From a virus: DNA of 40,279 nt. The position numbers were made by a program, and so were the translations under genes. Where the stretch lies: the IMG/VR virus record IMGVR_UViG_3300045120_000082, positions 1 through 40,279 of that record; one strand, given 5' to 3'. Below are positions 9,415-17,397 of the stretch, one piece after another; the stretch's first letter is position 1, and every line of letters begins with the position of its first letter. The notes under the pieces are model-generated. The model did not search any database. It was not told the DNA's origin and saw nothing but the letters and a program-made list of their open reading frames with translations.

Positions 9415-9807
9415 CTATCTGAGCATGTGTATGTGTTTGCGAACTAGCTCTGCTGCGGGGTCAGGATTGTCGATATATTTCTGTACTCGGTTGTATGCGG
9501 TACGGCTAGCATCGGCTACACCATATCTGTCGGGATTCTCCTTTGTGATAAGCACCCGCATATTGTCTGGTGTATTCCTTTCATTTAAGCGTAATTGCTT
9601 CTGCGCTGCCTCGGATGCAATTACCGAGTCATTCATAGGGGCTCGCTTCTCAGGTGTGAGTGTCCGATTGAGGAACTCTTCAATGCTCTGACCGGATGAG
9701 CCTGATGGCTGTGGTATTTTCGCTTTGGCTTCCTGATCTACCATTGTGCCGTCATACGGCTGAGGGTCTTCGTCGTAAGGCTTTACTTCCTCATATTCCT
9801 CTGGCAT
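9415..9807 (-). CDS. Acidic, charged small protein, virion block
   Basis: This is a 130-residue protein of unknown function. I place the start at 9807 (MPEEYEE), with GAGG about 9 bases upstream and one base after the upstream stop. An alternative start at 9834 would overlap the neighbouring gene. The N-terminus is rich in Glu, Asp, Pro and Tyr. The C-terminal half is helical and basic. The pair 9415-9807 and 9809-11164 has no palindrome between its members, consistent with tight translational coupling. Confidence 0.65.
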   Translation of the reverse strand: MPEEYEEVKPYDEDPQPYDGTMVDQEAKAKIPQPSGSSGQSIEEFLNRTLTPEKRAPMNDSVIASEAAQKQLRLNERNTPDNMRVLITKENPDRYGVADASRTAYNRVQKYIDNPDPAAELVRKHIHMLR

Positions 9808-9808
9808 A

Positions 9809-11164
9809 TTAATCGTCCTCTTTGTCGGCTTCATCTATAGCTTGCTGAGCAAGTTCTTCAGCCGTAGCGGGCGGAGCCACTGCTTCCTTCTGTGCTGCTG
9901 ATGTCTTTGGCGATGCTTGGGGCGCTATGAGTTTAGGCGCTTGCCCCGGTACTTGGAGCACCCCTCGTTGATCTCCTCCCGGTGCCCGATCTTGGAATCT
10001 CTCCGGTCCTGTGTCTGCGGCACTTTTGCCTTCTTTGTATTTAGCAAATCTAGCAACCACGTCGGCAGGTTCCATAGACGAGTTAAATGCTTCGACCTTA
10101 CCACTAGAGGCTAACAAGCGATCCTCTGCTGGTGTGATCGTCTTCGGATCGTCAATGGCCCGCTGCTGAAGCTTGGTCAATGCATTGGACGCTGCACGAT
10201 TATCTCCGCGCGTCACACCTAACGTGTCATAGTAATAGAAGTTTGCACCCTTCTCCTTCGTGGGTTTCTGCGGGCCTTGCTTTCTGGTCTTCTCTTCAGG
10301 AGCCGGGCGTTCGTAGAAGCCCCTGTATGTTTCTTTAGAGGGCGTGAATCTACCAGTTGCAGCCGCGTCTGCGGGAGGAGAAGCTACTACCTCAACCGTA
10401 GCCGGAGGCTTGCCGGGAGGCGATGGTGCAGACATAGGCAGTTGTACGGCATTCGCACCGTCAGGACGAGGACGAGGCATTGGCACAGGTTCGTTCTGTG
10501 TGCTTTGCATACGCTGACCGTCTTTGGCTTGGTTCGCCTGTGCGACTACTTGTGGAAGTGTCTGACCGGGAATAGGTACACTTCCCCAAACGTTCGGTGG
10601 TGGTGCTGGTGCTTTCATAGCCGGAGCGGCATTGGCTGTATTGCCGGGGGAAGGCATCCCCAACCTGTCACGTAACACTTTCGAAATCATTGTCGTGAGC
10701 GTTTCGGGCTGTACTGGCGGTACTGGTGCATCTGGTGAAGCCACAGGCGGGCCACCCCATCCCATTGTGACCTTTGCTTCGCCGGGAGGAGGAGGCCCAC
10801 CCTGTGGAGTTATATCATTAACCATTGCCCCTGTGGGCCTAGGTGCAGGCATGGGAACTTTGCCATCTGGAAATGGAGCTAACCGCTCGGGTAAGGCTAC
10901 TCCCCCTGTAGCTGGTTTCTCAGGTGTGGGATTAGGTACTCTTGGAGCTTGTACGGGTGGTGCTTGTGGACGAGGGGCAGAAGAAGCTCTCTGTGGCAAT
11001 CCCGGTGCCGTAGTCAGATTACGAGGCTCGATACCGAGCTTCTTTGCAGCGATTACCCGATCTGAGCCGGGGTTACGCATAGGTGCTTCACCCGCATTCT
11101 GTATGCGATCACCGGCATATTGTTTGGGCTTACGCGATTGGGCTGGTGCCATCGGGTTCGACAT
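9809..11164 (-). CDS. Proline-rich virion-block protein
   Basis: This is a 451-residue protein. Residues 1-260 are extremely rich in Pro, Ala and Gly (repeated PAPRP, PPPG and VPMPRP stretches) and look disordered. Residues about 280-350 contain a compact segment with Tyr-rich NFYYYDTLGV and helical ANALTKLQQRAI. The C-terminus ends in an acidic, helical EELAQQAIDEADKEDD. It lies between two probable internal virion proteins and the charged 130-residue protein. GGAG lies 9 bases before the ATG. Family unknown; a structural or internal capsid role is inferred from context only. Confidence 0.7.
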   Translation of the reverse strand: MSNPMAPAQSRKPKQYAGDRIQNAGEAPMRNPGSDRVIAAKKLGIEPRNLTTAPGLPQRASSAPRPQAPPVQAPRVPNPTPEKPATGGVALPERLAPFPDGKVPMPAPRPTGAMVNDITPQGGPPPPGEAKVTMGWGGPPVASPDAPVPPVQPETLTTMISKVLRDRLGMPSPGNTANAAPAMKAPAPPPNVWGSVPIPGQTLPQVVAQANQAKDGQRMQSTQNEPVPMPRPRPDGANAVQLPMSAPSPPGKPPATVEVVASPPADAAATGRFTPSKETYRGFYERPAPEEKTRKQGPQKPTKEKGANFYYYDTLGVTRGDNRAASNALTKLQQRAIDDPKTITPAEDRLLASSGKVEAFNSSMEPADVVARFAKYKEGKSAADTGPERFQDRAPGGDQRGVLQVPGQAPKLIAPQASPKTSAAQKEAVAPPATAEELAQQAIDEADKEDD

Positions 11165-11175
11165 TTTAATTCTCC

Positions 11176-11188
11176 GTGTGAGTCACAC
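11176..11188. repeat. Palindrome copy, centre G, 11 bases before the 11164 start
   Basis: Exact copy; on the coding strand its end abuts the ribosome binding site GGAG. Confidence 0.95.
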
Positions 11189-11189
11189 G

Positions 11190-12188
11190 TTAACTGAAAA
11201 CGTTATTGTAGGTGTCGTCGATGCCAAATTGGTTGTAGCTCGTATCGTATGTAGAGGGTGAGAATGCTGACGTACCAGCAGTTGTATCTTCTTCAGTTGC
11301 ACCATCGGCAGACTTCTTTGATCCCTTCTGACCGATGCCTGCCATGATCTTTGCAACAGCAGCTAGATCAGGCGACTTGCCCATAGCACCTGCAACACTT
11401 TGCATGGCGCTGCCGACATTCTGTGTGCCTTGGTTAAACGCTTGTAACATAGCCTGTTGTTGCGCACCTGTAGTATCCGCCGCAGCCGTGTGTGGAATGT
11501 TTGGCAAGTCTCCACCCTGAGACATGAGATCGCCCCACATTTTCATGGGTGTGCCCCATTGTTGTTCATGCAAGGCCGTTCTTCCAGCGAATTCTTTGAG
11601 TGCATCTTGTCGAGCCTGCAACATGCGGTTCTGCACGTTACCGGCATTGCCCAGAGCTTGATCTGTAGCATTGATAATATCCGCAGCGTGGGCACCTCGA
11701 CCTAATCGGGCCGCACTACGCATAATCAGAGCTTGGTCAGCTTTGGACTTTAACATGTCATTTGTAGCCATAAGCCCTGTGAGTTGGCTCTGGATAGCTT
11801 CTTGACTTGGAGGCTGGTCGTACTGATAACCCAACGATGCTGTCTTGAATGGAGCTTGGGCATCATGGGCTCTCTGCTGTACCGCCTGTCTGATCTTACG
11901 CGCAGCCGGAGCATCTTGCGTCAGTTGCAAGAGTTGCTCTTTCTGCTGCGCGTCAGATATCTCTTTCTGTTGCGGAGCGAGTTTGACTGTCCATTTGTTC
12001 AAGACTGGATCATATGAGGTAAGGTTCCCGTATTGATCCGATTTGCCTGCTTGGGCAAACCAGTCCTGTTGTCCGGCTCTCTCCTTTTGCCAGTTGAGAG
12101 CCGAGTACTCATACTCAAGCTGATTGGCTTGGGCTTGCGCTTGCAAACCCGCACCAATCAGTCCTGTAATTGCACCCATCATTTCCAT
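11190..12188 (-). CDS. Putative internal virion protein (332 residues)
   Basis: The N-terminus is short and hydrophobic (GAITGLIGAGLQ), followed by long Gln/Ala-rich helices up to about residue 280 and a disordered Thr/Ser-rich tail. This pattern, with its place between the nozzle/fibre genes and the transglycosylase protein, fits the small internal core or ejection proteins of podoviruses (T7 gp14-like in role). GGAG precedes the ATG after a palindrome. The functional call rests on composition and order, not on a diagnostic motif. Confidence 0.65.
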   Translation of the reverse strand: MEMMGAITGLIGAGLQAQAQANQLEYEYSALNWQKERAGQQDWFAQAGKSDQYGNLTSYDPVLNKWTVKLAPQQKEISDAQQKEQLLQLTQDAPAARKIRQAVQQRAHDAQAPFKTASLGYQYDQPPSQEAIQSQLTGLMATNDMLKSKADQALIMRSAARLGRGAHAADIINATDQALGNAGNVQNRMLQARQDALKEFAGRTALHEQQWGTPMKMWGDLMSQGGDLPNIPHTAAADTTGAQQQAMLQAFNQGTQNVGSAMQSVAGAMGKSPDLAAVAKIMAGIGQKGSKKSADGATEEDTTAGTSAFSPSTYDTSYNQFGIDDTYNNVFS

Positions 12189-12206
12189 GATATTCTCCTA
12201 TCCTCT

Positions 12207-12219
12207 GTGTGACTCACAC
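12207..12219. repeat. Palindrome copy, centre C, 18 bases before the 12188 start
   Basis: Exact copy in a 36-base junction. Confidence 0.95.
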
Positions 12220-12224
12220 AGTCA

Positions 12225-13148
12225 TCAGAAAATAGAGTTCGGATTGCTTGCTGCTGGCGGCTTAGTCTGATCGGTATTGTCTGTACTGTCGCTGGTGATG
12301 CCCGCAGCCGCTGTCGGATTATATGCCGTATTTCCGGCTCCCTGACCAGCACCTCCGATAGCCGCAAGTCCAGCAGTGTTAAACAGTTGTCCGGGGACTT
12401 GCGCACGAATCGAATCGCCCAATGAGTTGATGAAGTCATTGAAGGATTGATCTGCCTGTTTCGAGTAGGAATATGGGTCGAAAGTCTGACCCAATTGGAG
12501 ATTACCGGCTGCTTGGTGAGCAGTATTGCTAACGTCGCGTAGTTTCTGTTGCTCGCCGGTAAGGAGTCCTGTGCCAATCTCATTAAGCCTTGACTTAACT
12601 CCGGCTCGTTGATTCTCCAAGTCCTTCTGCGCCGAAGCATACCCTGAAGTGGTAAGCACACCGCGATCAAGCATATTCTTGATGATTGAATCAGCATTGG
12701 AGTATTGCTCCCCTTCAACGCCAGCGAGATAAGGATCGTCTAGCGTAGTAGGCACTCGCGACATTTCATAATTTGGCGCGAATACTTGGTTTACCTGATT
12801 CCCGGCCTTTGCTTCCGCCGCAGTAGTGAGCCGATCCCATATGGATTGACCCGCGCCTGTGAACGCTGCTCCGGGGTTTTCATCCGTCGGGGATATACCC
12901 GAGAGGATATTGTTCAATTGTGTATCGATCGAGCCTTGATACTGGGATGGATCAACGCCTTGAGATGCGAAGTAATCCTGCACAGTACCAGTGGCACCGC
13001 CGCGAACCTGACCGCGAAGGGTCGCTAAGTCAGCAGCATGTTTTTGATCCTTGGCATCCTGTGCGGCTTGAGCATCTCTCTGAGCTTGCTCGCGCTGCTG
13101 TTCGACTGCCAATGAGTTGTCAGGAGGAGGGCTTGGGCTTGACATCAT
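12225..13148 (-). CDS. Putative internal virion protein (307 residues)
   Basis: A Gln/Ala/Asp-rich helical N-terminus (residues about 15-55) resembles coiled coil. A middle region follows with repeated short Gly/Gln motifs, then a C-terminal Asn/Thr/Pro-rich tail. The start overlaps the acetyltransferase stop (ATGATG, two possible Met codons after GGAGACAA). Position next to the 332-residue protein and composition suggest a second internal core or ejection protein. I do not recognise a named family. Confidence 0.65.
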   Translation of the reverse strand: MMSSPSPPPDNSLAVEQQREQAQRDAQAAQDAKDQKHAADLATLRGQVRGGATGTVQDYFASQGVDPSQYQGSIDTQLNNILSGISPTDENPGAAFTGAGQSIWDRLTTAAEAKAGNQVNQVFAPNYEMSRVPTTLDDPYLAGVEGEQYSNADSIIKNMLDRGVLTTSGYASAQKDLENQRAGVKSRLNEIGTGLLTGEQQKLRDVSNTAHQAAGNLQLGQTFDPYSYSKQADQSFNDFINSLGDSIRAQVPGQLFNTAGLAAIGGAGQGAGNTAYNPTAAAGITSDSTDNTDQTKPPAASNPNSIF

Positions 13149-13645
13149 TTGTCTCCATATGTGTCTAGGTGATACACGCTTCCGACTTCTTTGAACCCTG
13201 CACGCTTTAATAGCGTGTCGTATAGTTCTGCTTCTTTGGTCCCTTTAGTAAAGCTGCCGCCTGAATGCGTAGCTCGGATAAGCTTCGCGTTTCGGGCTTT
13301 GGCCCATTCCAGATAAACTCTGAATAACATGTTAGCATGTCGCAGAGTGCGATATTCAGGCTCAACCCACATAAATATGTCGTCAGCCACGTAGTCCAAG
13401 GACATGAGGTTCTGGACGCACCATCCTCCTCCGATTCCTTGGGGAACATCGTGTGAGTCACACAAGACCCACCCTGCGAAGTAAGCGGCGTTGTCGATGT
13501 TGTGGACGAGTACATATTCAATCCGCTCCCTATTTGGAGTTATCATCTGATAATTAGGAAGCCGAGGAATGGCATTCATAATTATATGAATAACCCTTGG
13601 AATGTCCTTTTTTTGATATGTTCTGAGCGTAAGTTCTTTTGTCAT
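13145..13645 (-). CDS. GNAT-type N-acetyltransferase-like protein
   Basis: This 166-residue protein has the size and layout of a GNAT fold: an N-terminal beta-alpha unit (LTLRTYQKKDIPRVIHII), central strands ending in DDIFMWVEPEYR, then a helix (HANMLFRVYLEWAKARN). It closes with KRAGFKEVGSVYHLD, typical of GNAT C-termini. The acetyl-CoA loop is poorly conserved: the expected basic Gly-rich turn reads RTLRHANM. Such proteins are recurrent in the virion gene clusters of podoviruses, next to internal proteins. Genes on both sides overlap it by 4 bases. An exact palindrome lies within it at 13451, coding Cys-Asp-Ser-His. Confidence 0.75.
   Translation of the reverse strand: MTKELTLRTYQKKDIPRVIHIIMNAIPRLPNYQMITPNRERIEYVLVHNIDNAAYFAGWVLCDSHDVPQGIGGGWCVQNLMSLDYVADDIFMWVEPEYRTLRHANMLFRVYLEWAKARNAKLIRATHSGGSFTKGTKEAELYDTLLKRAGFKEVGSVYHLDTYGDK
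13451..13463. repeat. Palindrome copy, centre G, inside the acetyltransferase gene
   Basis: Exact copy within a run of overlapping genes that has no intergenic space. Confidence 0.9.
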
Positions 13646-13917
13646 GGGTTCACATTTAGTCTCTTGGTCATCACAGCTACGATGCGATCAATGGCTTCCT
13701 TGTTGTCCTTTGTTTGGCTTTCGAGGACGGTTAGGCGATTGTCGATTACCTGAAGGTGTGGGCTTCCCCTTACTTCCAGTGTGCTTACCCGACTTTCTAA
13801 CCTTACCGAATACGCTATAAGACTCACTAACATCGCGGCGAGAGCGATAGCTTGGCCCACTAGAAAATATACTAGAGTTTGGTTTTCCTTTAGCCATGTG
13901 CGCGCTCCGTTTACCAT
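13642..13917 (-). CDS. Small membrane protein with coiled coil
   Basis: This is a 91-residue protein. One transmembrane helix lies at about residues 15-40 (LVYFLVGQAIALAAMLVSLI). A heptad-patterned coiled coil follows at about 43-85 (RLESRVSTLE, DNRLTVLESQ). This is the layout of XhlA-like membrane anchors and of inner-membrane spanin subunits. It stands between the adhesin and acetyltransferase genes, overlapping the latter by 4 bases. It could take part in lysis or be a membrane-active virion protein. Confidence 0.6.
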   Translation of the reverse strand: MVNGARTWLKENQTLVYFLVGQAIALAAMLVSLIAYSVRLESRVSTLEVRGSPHLQVIDNRLTVLESQTKDNKEAIDRIVAVMTKRLNVNP

Positions 13918-13918
13918 G

Positions 13919-15079
13919 TTAGATGCCCATCATCGGTATGTTGAAACCACCTGACGAAGCAGCGAGATAAGTGAATGCATTCGTACCAGTAGCAGAGCCA
14001 TTCGCGTTAGTTACAACGATATTGACGAGGCCAGCTACATGAGCGGGTGTAGTGCAAGTGGCCGTCGTAGTATTTACTGTTACTACACTCGTTGCGGCTG
14101 TTCCACCAAACGTAATGCTCGTAATCGCAGAGAAATTTGCTCCTGTGATAGTGACAGATGTACCACCCGCAGCCGGTCCTGTATTCGGTACACAGCTAGA
14201 GAATGTAGGTGCGGCAGGTACATACGAGAGAACAATTAATCCTTGTCGCCCTACACCTGCCGCTGAATATCCTCCGCCGCCACCGCCACCGTAAAAGCCA
14301 CCAGCACCCGCCGCACCTAAGTTATTCCCTTGTCCGCCACCGCCAGAGCCTACGTTTGCAGCATACTCGTTGCCGTTGCCGCCATTACCAGCACCACCAG
14401 AGCCAGCATCGCCAGCACCACCAGTCCCGCTACCTGAGCTAATGCCATTACCATGAAATCCTGCCGCTCCGCCTCCACCCCCAAGACTGTAACCTGCTCC
14501 TGCACCGCCGCTTGTTGCAATCGCATTGGCCGCAGTTGCTACTCCACCAGCACCACCGGGAGTGCTAGGGCCAGAGCCTGATGCACCGCCATTAGCAGCA
14601 ACTGTTCCTGAATTAAATGATGTCGCTCCACTGGGAGGGGCTCCGACTGCATAAGCTGCTGTAGCTCCAATTGCTACGTTGTTGCTTCTAGCAAAACCAC
14701 CGCCACCACCACCGGGGCCTCCATAGGTGCCACAACAGGCACCGACAACGGCAGAGCCATTACCACCGGCTCCAATCACATCAACGAAATTGTTAGCATT
14801 ATTCCAGTCGGCAGGGCGAGTATAGACCGTGCCTGAGGTTAAGAATACAACTGTAGCGCAAGGAATAATCTCTCGAAGCCGACCATTGTGGGTGCGCTCA
14901 ACGTATGAACGTAGCTGTTGTTGACCGGGGCGGATTTGTTCAGCACTTTGATAAAGATTAAGAGCCGTGAGTCCGACCATGAGCGTCGATATCAATCCAT
15001 GTCGCACAGTGCGACTCCGCAGCGATAGGGGATCGCTAGGTCGTCTTGGCTTCAGGAATGTGATAATCGGATGACTCAT
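13919..15079 (-). CDS. Glycine-rich tail adhesin with C-terminal IPT/TIG domain
   Basis: This is a 386-residue protein. Residues about 85-285 are a polyglycine-type domain (many GGGGG and GGAGG runs with hydrophobic spacers such as VIGAGGNGS). Such domains form polyglycine-helix packs in phage adhesins and fibre tips. Residues about 290-375 match an IPT/TIG immunoglobulin-like fold (PNTGPAAGGTSVTITGANF, ITFGGTAAT, VTNANGSAT). The N-terminal 70 residues are basic and may be an attachment part. It overlaps the preceding cupin-like gene by 4 bases and lies in the fibre cluster, so it is a probable receptor-contact protein. Confidence 0.8.
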   Translation of the reverse strand: MSHPIITFLKPRRPSDPLSLRSRTVRHGLISTLMVGLTALNLYQSAEQIRPGQQQLRSYVERTHNGRLREIIPCATVVFLTSGTVYTRPADWNNANNFVDVIGAGGNGSAVVGACCGTYGGPGGGGGGFARSNNVAIGATAAYAVGAPPSGATSFNSGTVAANGGASGSGPSTPGGAGGVATAANAIATSGGAGAGYSLGGGGGAAGFHGNGISSGSGTGGAGDAGSGGAGNGGNGNEYAANVGSGGGGQGNNLGAAGAGGFYGGGGGGGYSAAGVGRQGLIVLSYVPAAPTFSSCVPNTGPAAGGTSVTITGANFSAITSITFGGTAATSVVTVNTTTATCTTPAHVAGLVNIVVTNANGSATGTNAFTYLAASSGGFNIPMMGI

Positions 15080-15366
15080 GGTTTTAAGTTCTTGAATATG
15101 TTGGTGAGGGTAGCACCATTAGTTAGTGCTTCGAAGCCGTGTGGTTCTCCAACCGGCCAATTAACGATAGTACCTCCGGGCTGTGCGGTTAGAGTTTTTC
15201 CTTCGTGTTTACCTAGAAGCTTAATACTACCATGGGAAACGATTGTGATGTGATTGTTATCTTCCGTATGAGTGTGAATAGGAAAGACATCTCCTACCTT
15301 TTCGAAGTGCCAAGTCACACCCCATAGCTTTCCATCAACAAGAAGTGGACGTTCAAGGACACTCAT
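15076..15366 (-). CDS. Small cupin-like protein in the fibre cluster
   Basis: This is a 96-residue protein with a single cupin barrel signature: PIHTHTEDNNHITIV (His-x-His and downstream acid) and GEPHGFEAL (second-motif His). I choose the ATG at 15366, which overlaps the upstream stop in TAATG. A GTG at 15432 would force a 66-base overlap. Small cupins are common partners of sugar-modifying or fibre genes; here a role in fibre assembly or surface-glycan handling is only suggested by location. Confidence 0.65.
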   Translation of the reverse strand: MSVLERPLLVDGKLWGVTWHFEKVGDVFPIHTHTEDNNHITIVSHGSIKLLGKHEGKTLTAQPGGTIVNWPVGEPHGFEALTNGATLTNIFKNLKP

Positions 15367-15566
15367 TATAGCATCTCTAATCCATTGACTTTCTTCGGGA
15401 GTGACGGGTCTATGAATTCTGTACCGTTCCACTCGACGCCGATCGTAACAAATGCTGGCGGGTCAGCGATAAAGAAAAATCCTTCGGGAGCGGGATCGTG
15501 TGACTCACACATAATCAAATTTGTGACTATGTTCGTAGATCGTTTAATTACAGCGCATACGGTCAT
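15366..15566 (-). CDS. Short fibre-accessory protein
   Basis: This is a 66-residue protein with the pattern of small genes that follow phage tail fibres: an N-terminal strand pair around MTVCAVIKRSTN then VTNLIMCESHD, a PAPEGFFFI turn, and a GVEWNGTEFIDP strand. It overlaps the fibre stop by 4 bases and the cupin-like start by one base. An exact palindrome copy (15498) is embedded, encoding Cys-Glu-Ser-His. Confidence 0.6.
   Translation of the reverse strand: MTVCAVIKRSTNIVTNLIMCESHDPAPEGFFFIADPPAFVTIGVEWNGTEFIDPSLPKKVNGLEML
15498..15510. repeat. Palindrome copy, centre C, inside the fibre-accessory gene
   Basis: Exact copy in coding sequence, in a stretch of overlapping genes. Confidence 0.9.
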
Positions 15567-17119
15567 TGTAATGCCTTAATCGTGTACGTTGCGATTGCGT
15601 TGATACGTCGAACAGAGACAATGAATTTGCTCGCATTTACGGTTGTCAGTGCATCTCCTGTTGTTCCGACTGTGAAGCCTGTGAACGTAATCGCTCCGGC
15701 TGTGGCACCATTGGTAATCAGAATATCGATCGCGCAGTCATTCGCCGGTGCAGCCAACGTATGGGCGCCGTTATTAGTGTAATACTGATAGTTATGATTA
15801 AAAGCGTCAGGCGTATAAGTACCAGAACTAACAGTCCCACCACTGTAAGGTGTAATTCTAAAGCCGCCCGTAGTCGTTTGACCCCCGGCAACTCCCAGAC
15901 GTGACGTATCTGATGCATGAACATGATCTTGCCTAGCGAGTAAATGTGATACACCAATTGCGACAGCACCATTCATAACTGGATTGGCTGTGGCCTCTTT
16001 GGCATCTACGTATGCCGTACTCGCAGCTTTGGTCGAGTTGTCGTTTGCTGCTTGCGTGGGTACTGTTGGATTGCCCGTGAGAGCAGGACTTGCTAAAGGA
16101 GCTTTTGTTGTATCACTTGGATGGATATGATCTTCGCGAGCGTATTTGGTTGCCACACCGACAGTTGCAACACTGTCCATAATAGGTGCGGCTGTAGCCG
16201 GAGCAGCACCACCACTAGACATATCGACATAATGTTTGGTCGCAGCTTCTCCCGGATTGGCTGGATCGGCATAGAGAACCAAAGGCCCACTCATCGTGTC
16301 GCCAGCCTTGGCAACCTTATTGGCTGCAATACCGGCTACTGCGGTATCGCCTGAATCTACATATGTAATACTTGCTTTGGTTGTGTCACTTGGATGAACG
16401 TGGTCCTCACGAGCATACTTAGCTGAAGCGCCCACAGCCGCAACACTGTCCATTATTGGAAAGTTTGTTGCGGGAAGACCTACAGAAGTCCAAGCAGCAT
16501 TCTGGCGACCGTAAACCTGACCATCAGTAGGAGCTTCACCAAGCGTCCCGCCCCGAGCAATCAAAAGGTCTATAGCAGCTTGTACGTTCGTGGGTGTAAT
16601 ATGTGTTACGGAATTGTCATATGTAACTTCTACGGCCATAACTGGATCACTTGCCAGATCGACCAAGAATGTCCAATATGCACTATCGTTACGGATAGTC
16701 CCTGAGTGGTTACTTATATGATCGGTAATGCAGATAGCAATAATGCCGCTCGCAGACTCAGTGACCAAATCATTCGGAAGATAGTGCGTATCATGTGCCC
16801 AAGGGCCACGCGGCGAGAGCCCGACGAGAACTCTATTCCAATACGTGGGATACGCTGCGCGATCTGCGGCAAATGTGCCTGTTGCTGCGCTTGTGTGACT
16901 CACACAGCAAACCCAAAATGTACCGTCCGCAGGATCAATCGCTGATGTACCGGGATTGTATAGTGTCGAGTTTGCCCATACAACCGTATCTACGCCTTGA
17001 TAGAGCGCATTTAAGATTTCATCAATGGTGAGCATATTCTCATTCACGAGATCATGCCACGGTCCCATCCTGAAGTCAGGCAGATTAAGCCTGAAGTTAT
17101 CGGTATATTCTGTGGTCAT
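15563..17119 (-). CDS. Tail fibre with DHxH-type repeats
   Basis: This is a 518-residue fibre. Residues 1-200 are a virion-anchoring module shared with the second fibre (17397-18551): GPWHDL near 18-23, GTFAADR, then PTYW and PRGPW. The shaft has three copies of a repeat containing the motifs PIMDSVA, YAREDHVHPSDTT and YVD. One is near residue 240, one near 325, and a diverged one reads LARQDHVHASDT. These histidine repeats are typical of phage fibre shafts. The C-terminal 110 residues are a beta-rich tip without a recognised domain. It overlaps neighbours by 4 bases on both sides. A palindrome copy at 16893 lies in the anchor-module coding sequence. Confidence 0.85.
   Translation of the reverse strand: MTTEYTDNFRLNLPDFRMGPWHDLVNENMLTIDEILNALYQGVDTVVWANSTLYNPGTSAIDPADGTFWVCCVSHTSAATGTFAADRAAYPTYWNRVLVGLSPRGPWAHDTHYLPNDLVTESASGIIAICITDHISNHSGTIRNDSAYWTFLVDLASDPVMAVEVTYDNSVTHITPTNVQAAIDLLIARGGTLGEAPTDGQVYGRQNAAWTSVGLPATNFPIMDSVAAVGASAKYAREDHVHPSDTTKASITYVDSGDTAVAGIAANKVAKAGDTMSGPLVLYADPANPGEAATKHYVDMSSGGAAPATAAPIMDSVATVGVATKYAREDHIHPSDTTKAPLASPALTGNPTVPTQAANDNSTKAASTAYVDAKEATANPVMNGAVAIGVSHLLARQDHVHASDTSRLGVAGGQTTTGGFRITPYSGGTVSSGTYTPDAFNHNYQYYTNNGAHTLAAPANDCAIDILITNGATAGAITFTGFTVGTTGDALTTVNASKFIVSVRRINAIATYTIKALQ
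16893..16905. repeat. Palindrome copy, centre C, inside fibre 1
   Basis: Exact copy, read as Cys-Val-Ser-His-Thr. The aligned place in the paralogous fibre (about 18322-18345) lacks it. Confidence 0.9.
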
Positions 17120-17397
17120 TGTCGGGCCAATCTGTTATAGATTGCTCCTGTCACGCCAGCGATTATCTCGTTACGCATTGATTCTGTAGCTGCACCCATT
17201 TGACGTGTCTGTTGTGTGTTGTCAATTAGTAACATAGGGAGTAAAGCTATCGCGCAACGCCAATCGTCGATCATCTCTTCGGTCTGTGGGTTCTTTCCTA
17301 CAACCCGAGTCCACCATGGACACTTGTGACACACGGTAGATGTATCCTTCTTGTGTAGTGGACAGATCGTGCCTGTGTCAGCATGGGGAATTTTCAT
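17116..17397 (-). CDS. Small zinc-binding-like protein between the two fibres
   Basis: This is a 93-residue protein. Cys12, His15, Cys23 and Cys26 (CPLH, then CHKCPWW) form a likely zinc site. The C-terminal half is helical with LLPMLLIDNTQQTRQMG. The layout (CPLH, CxxCPWW, then a helix beginning near CAIALLP) is one I associate with hypothetical proteins in fibre operons of proteobacterial phages. It overlaps fibre 2 in TAATG and fibre 1 in ATGA, so it is translated strictly with them. It may be a fibre assembly factor. Confidence 0.65.
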   Translation of the reverse strand: MKIPHADTGTICPLHKKDTSTVCHKCPWWTRVVGKNPQTEEMIDDWRCAIALLPMLLIDNTQQTRQMGAATESMRNEIIAGVTGAIYNRLARQ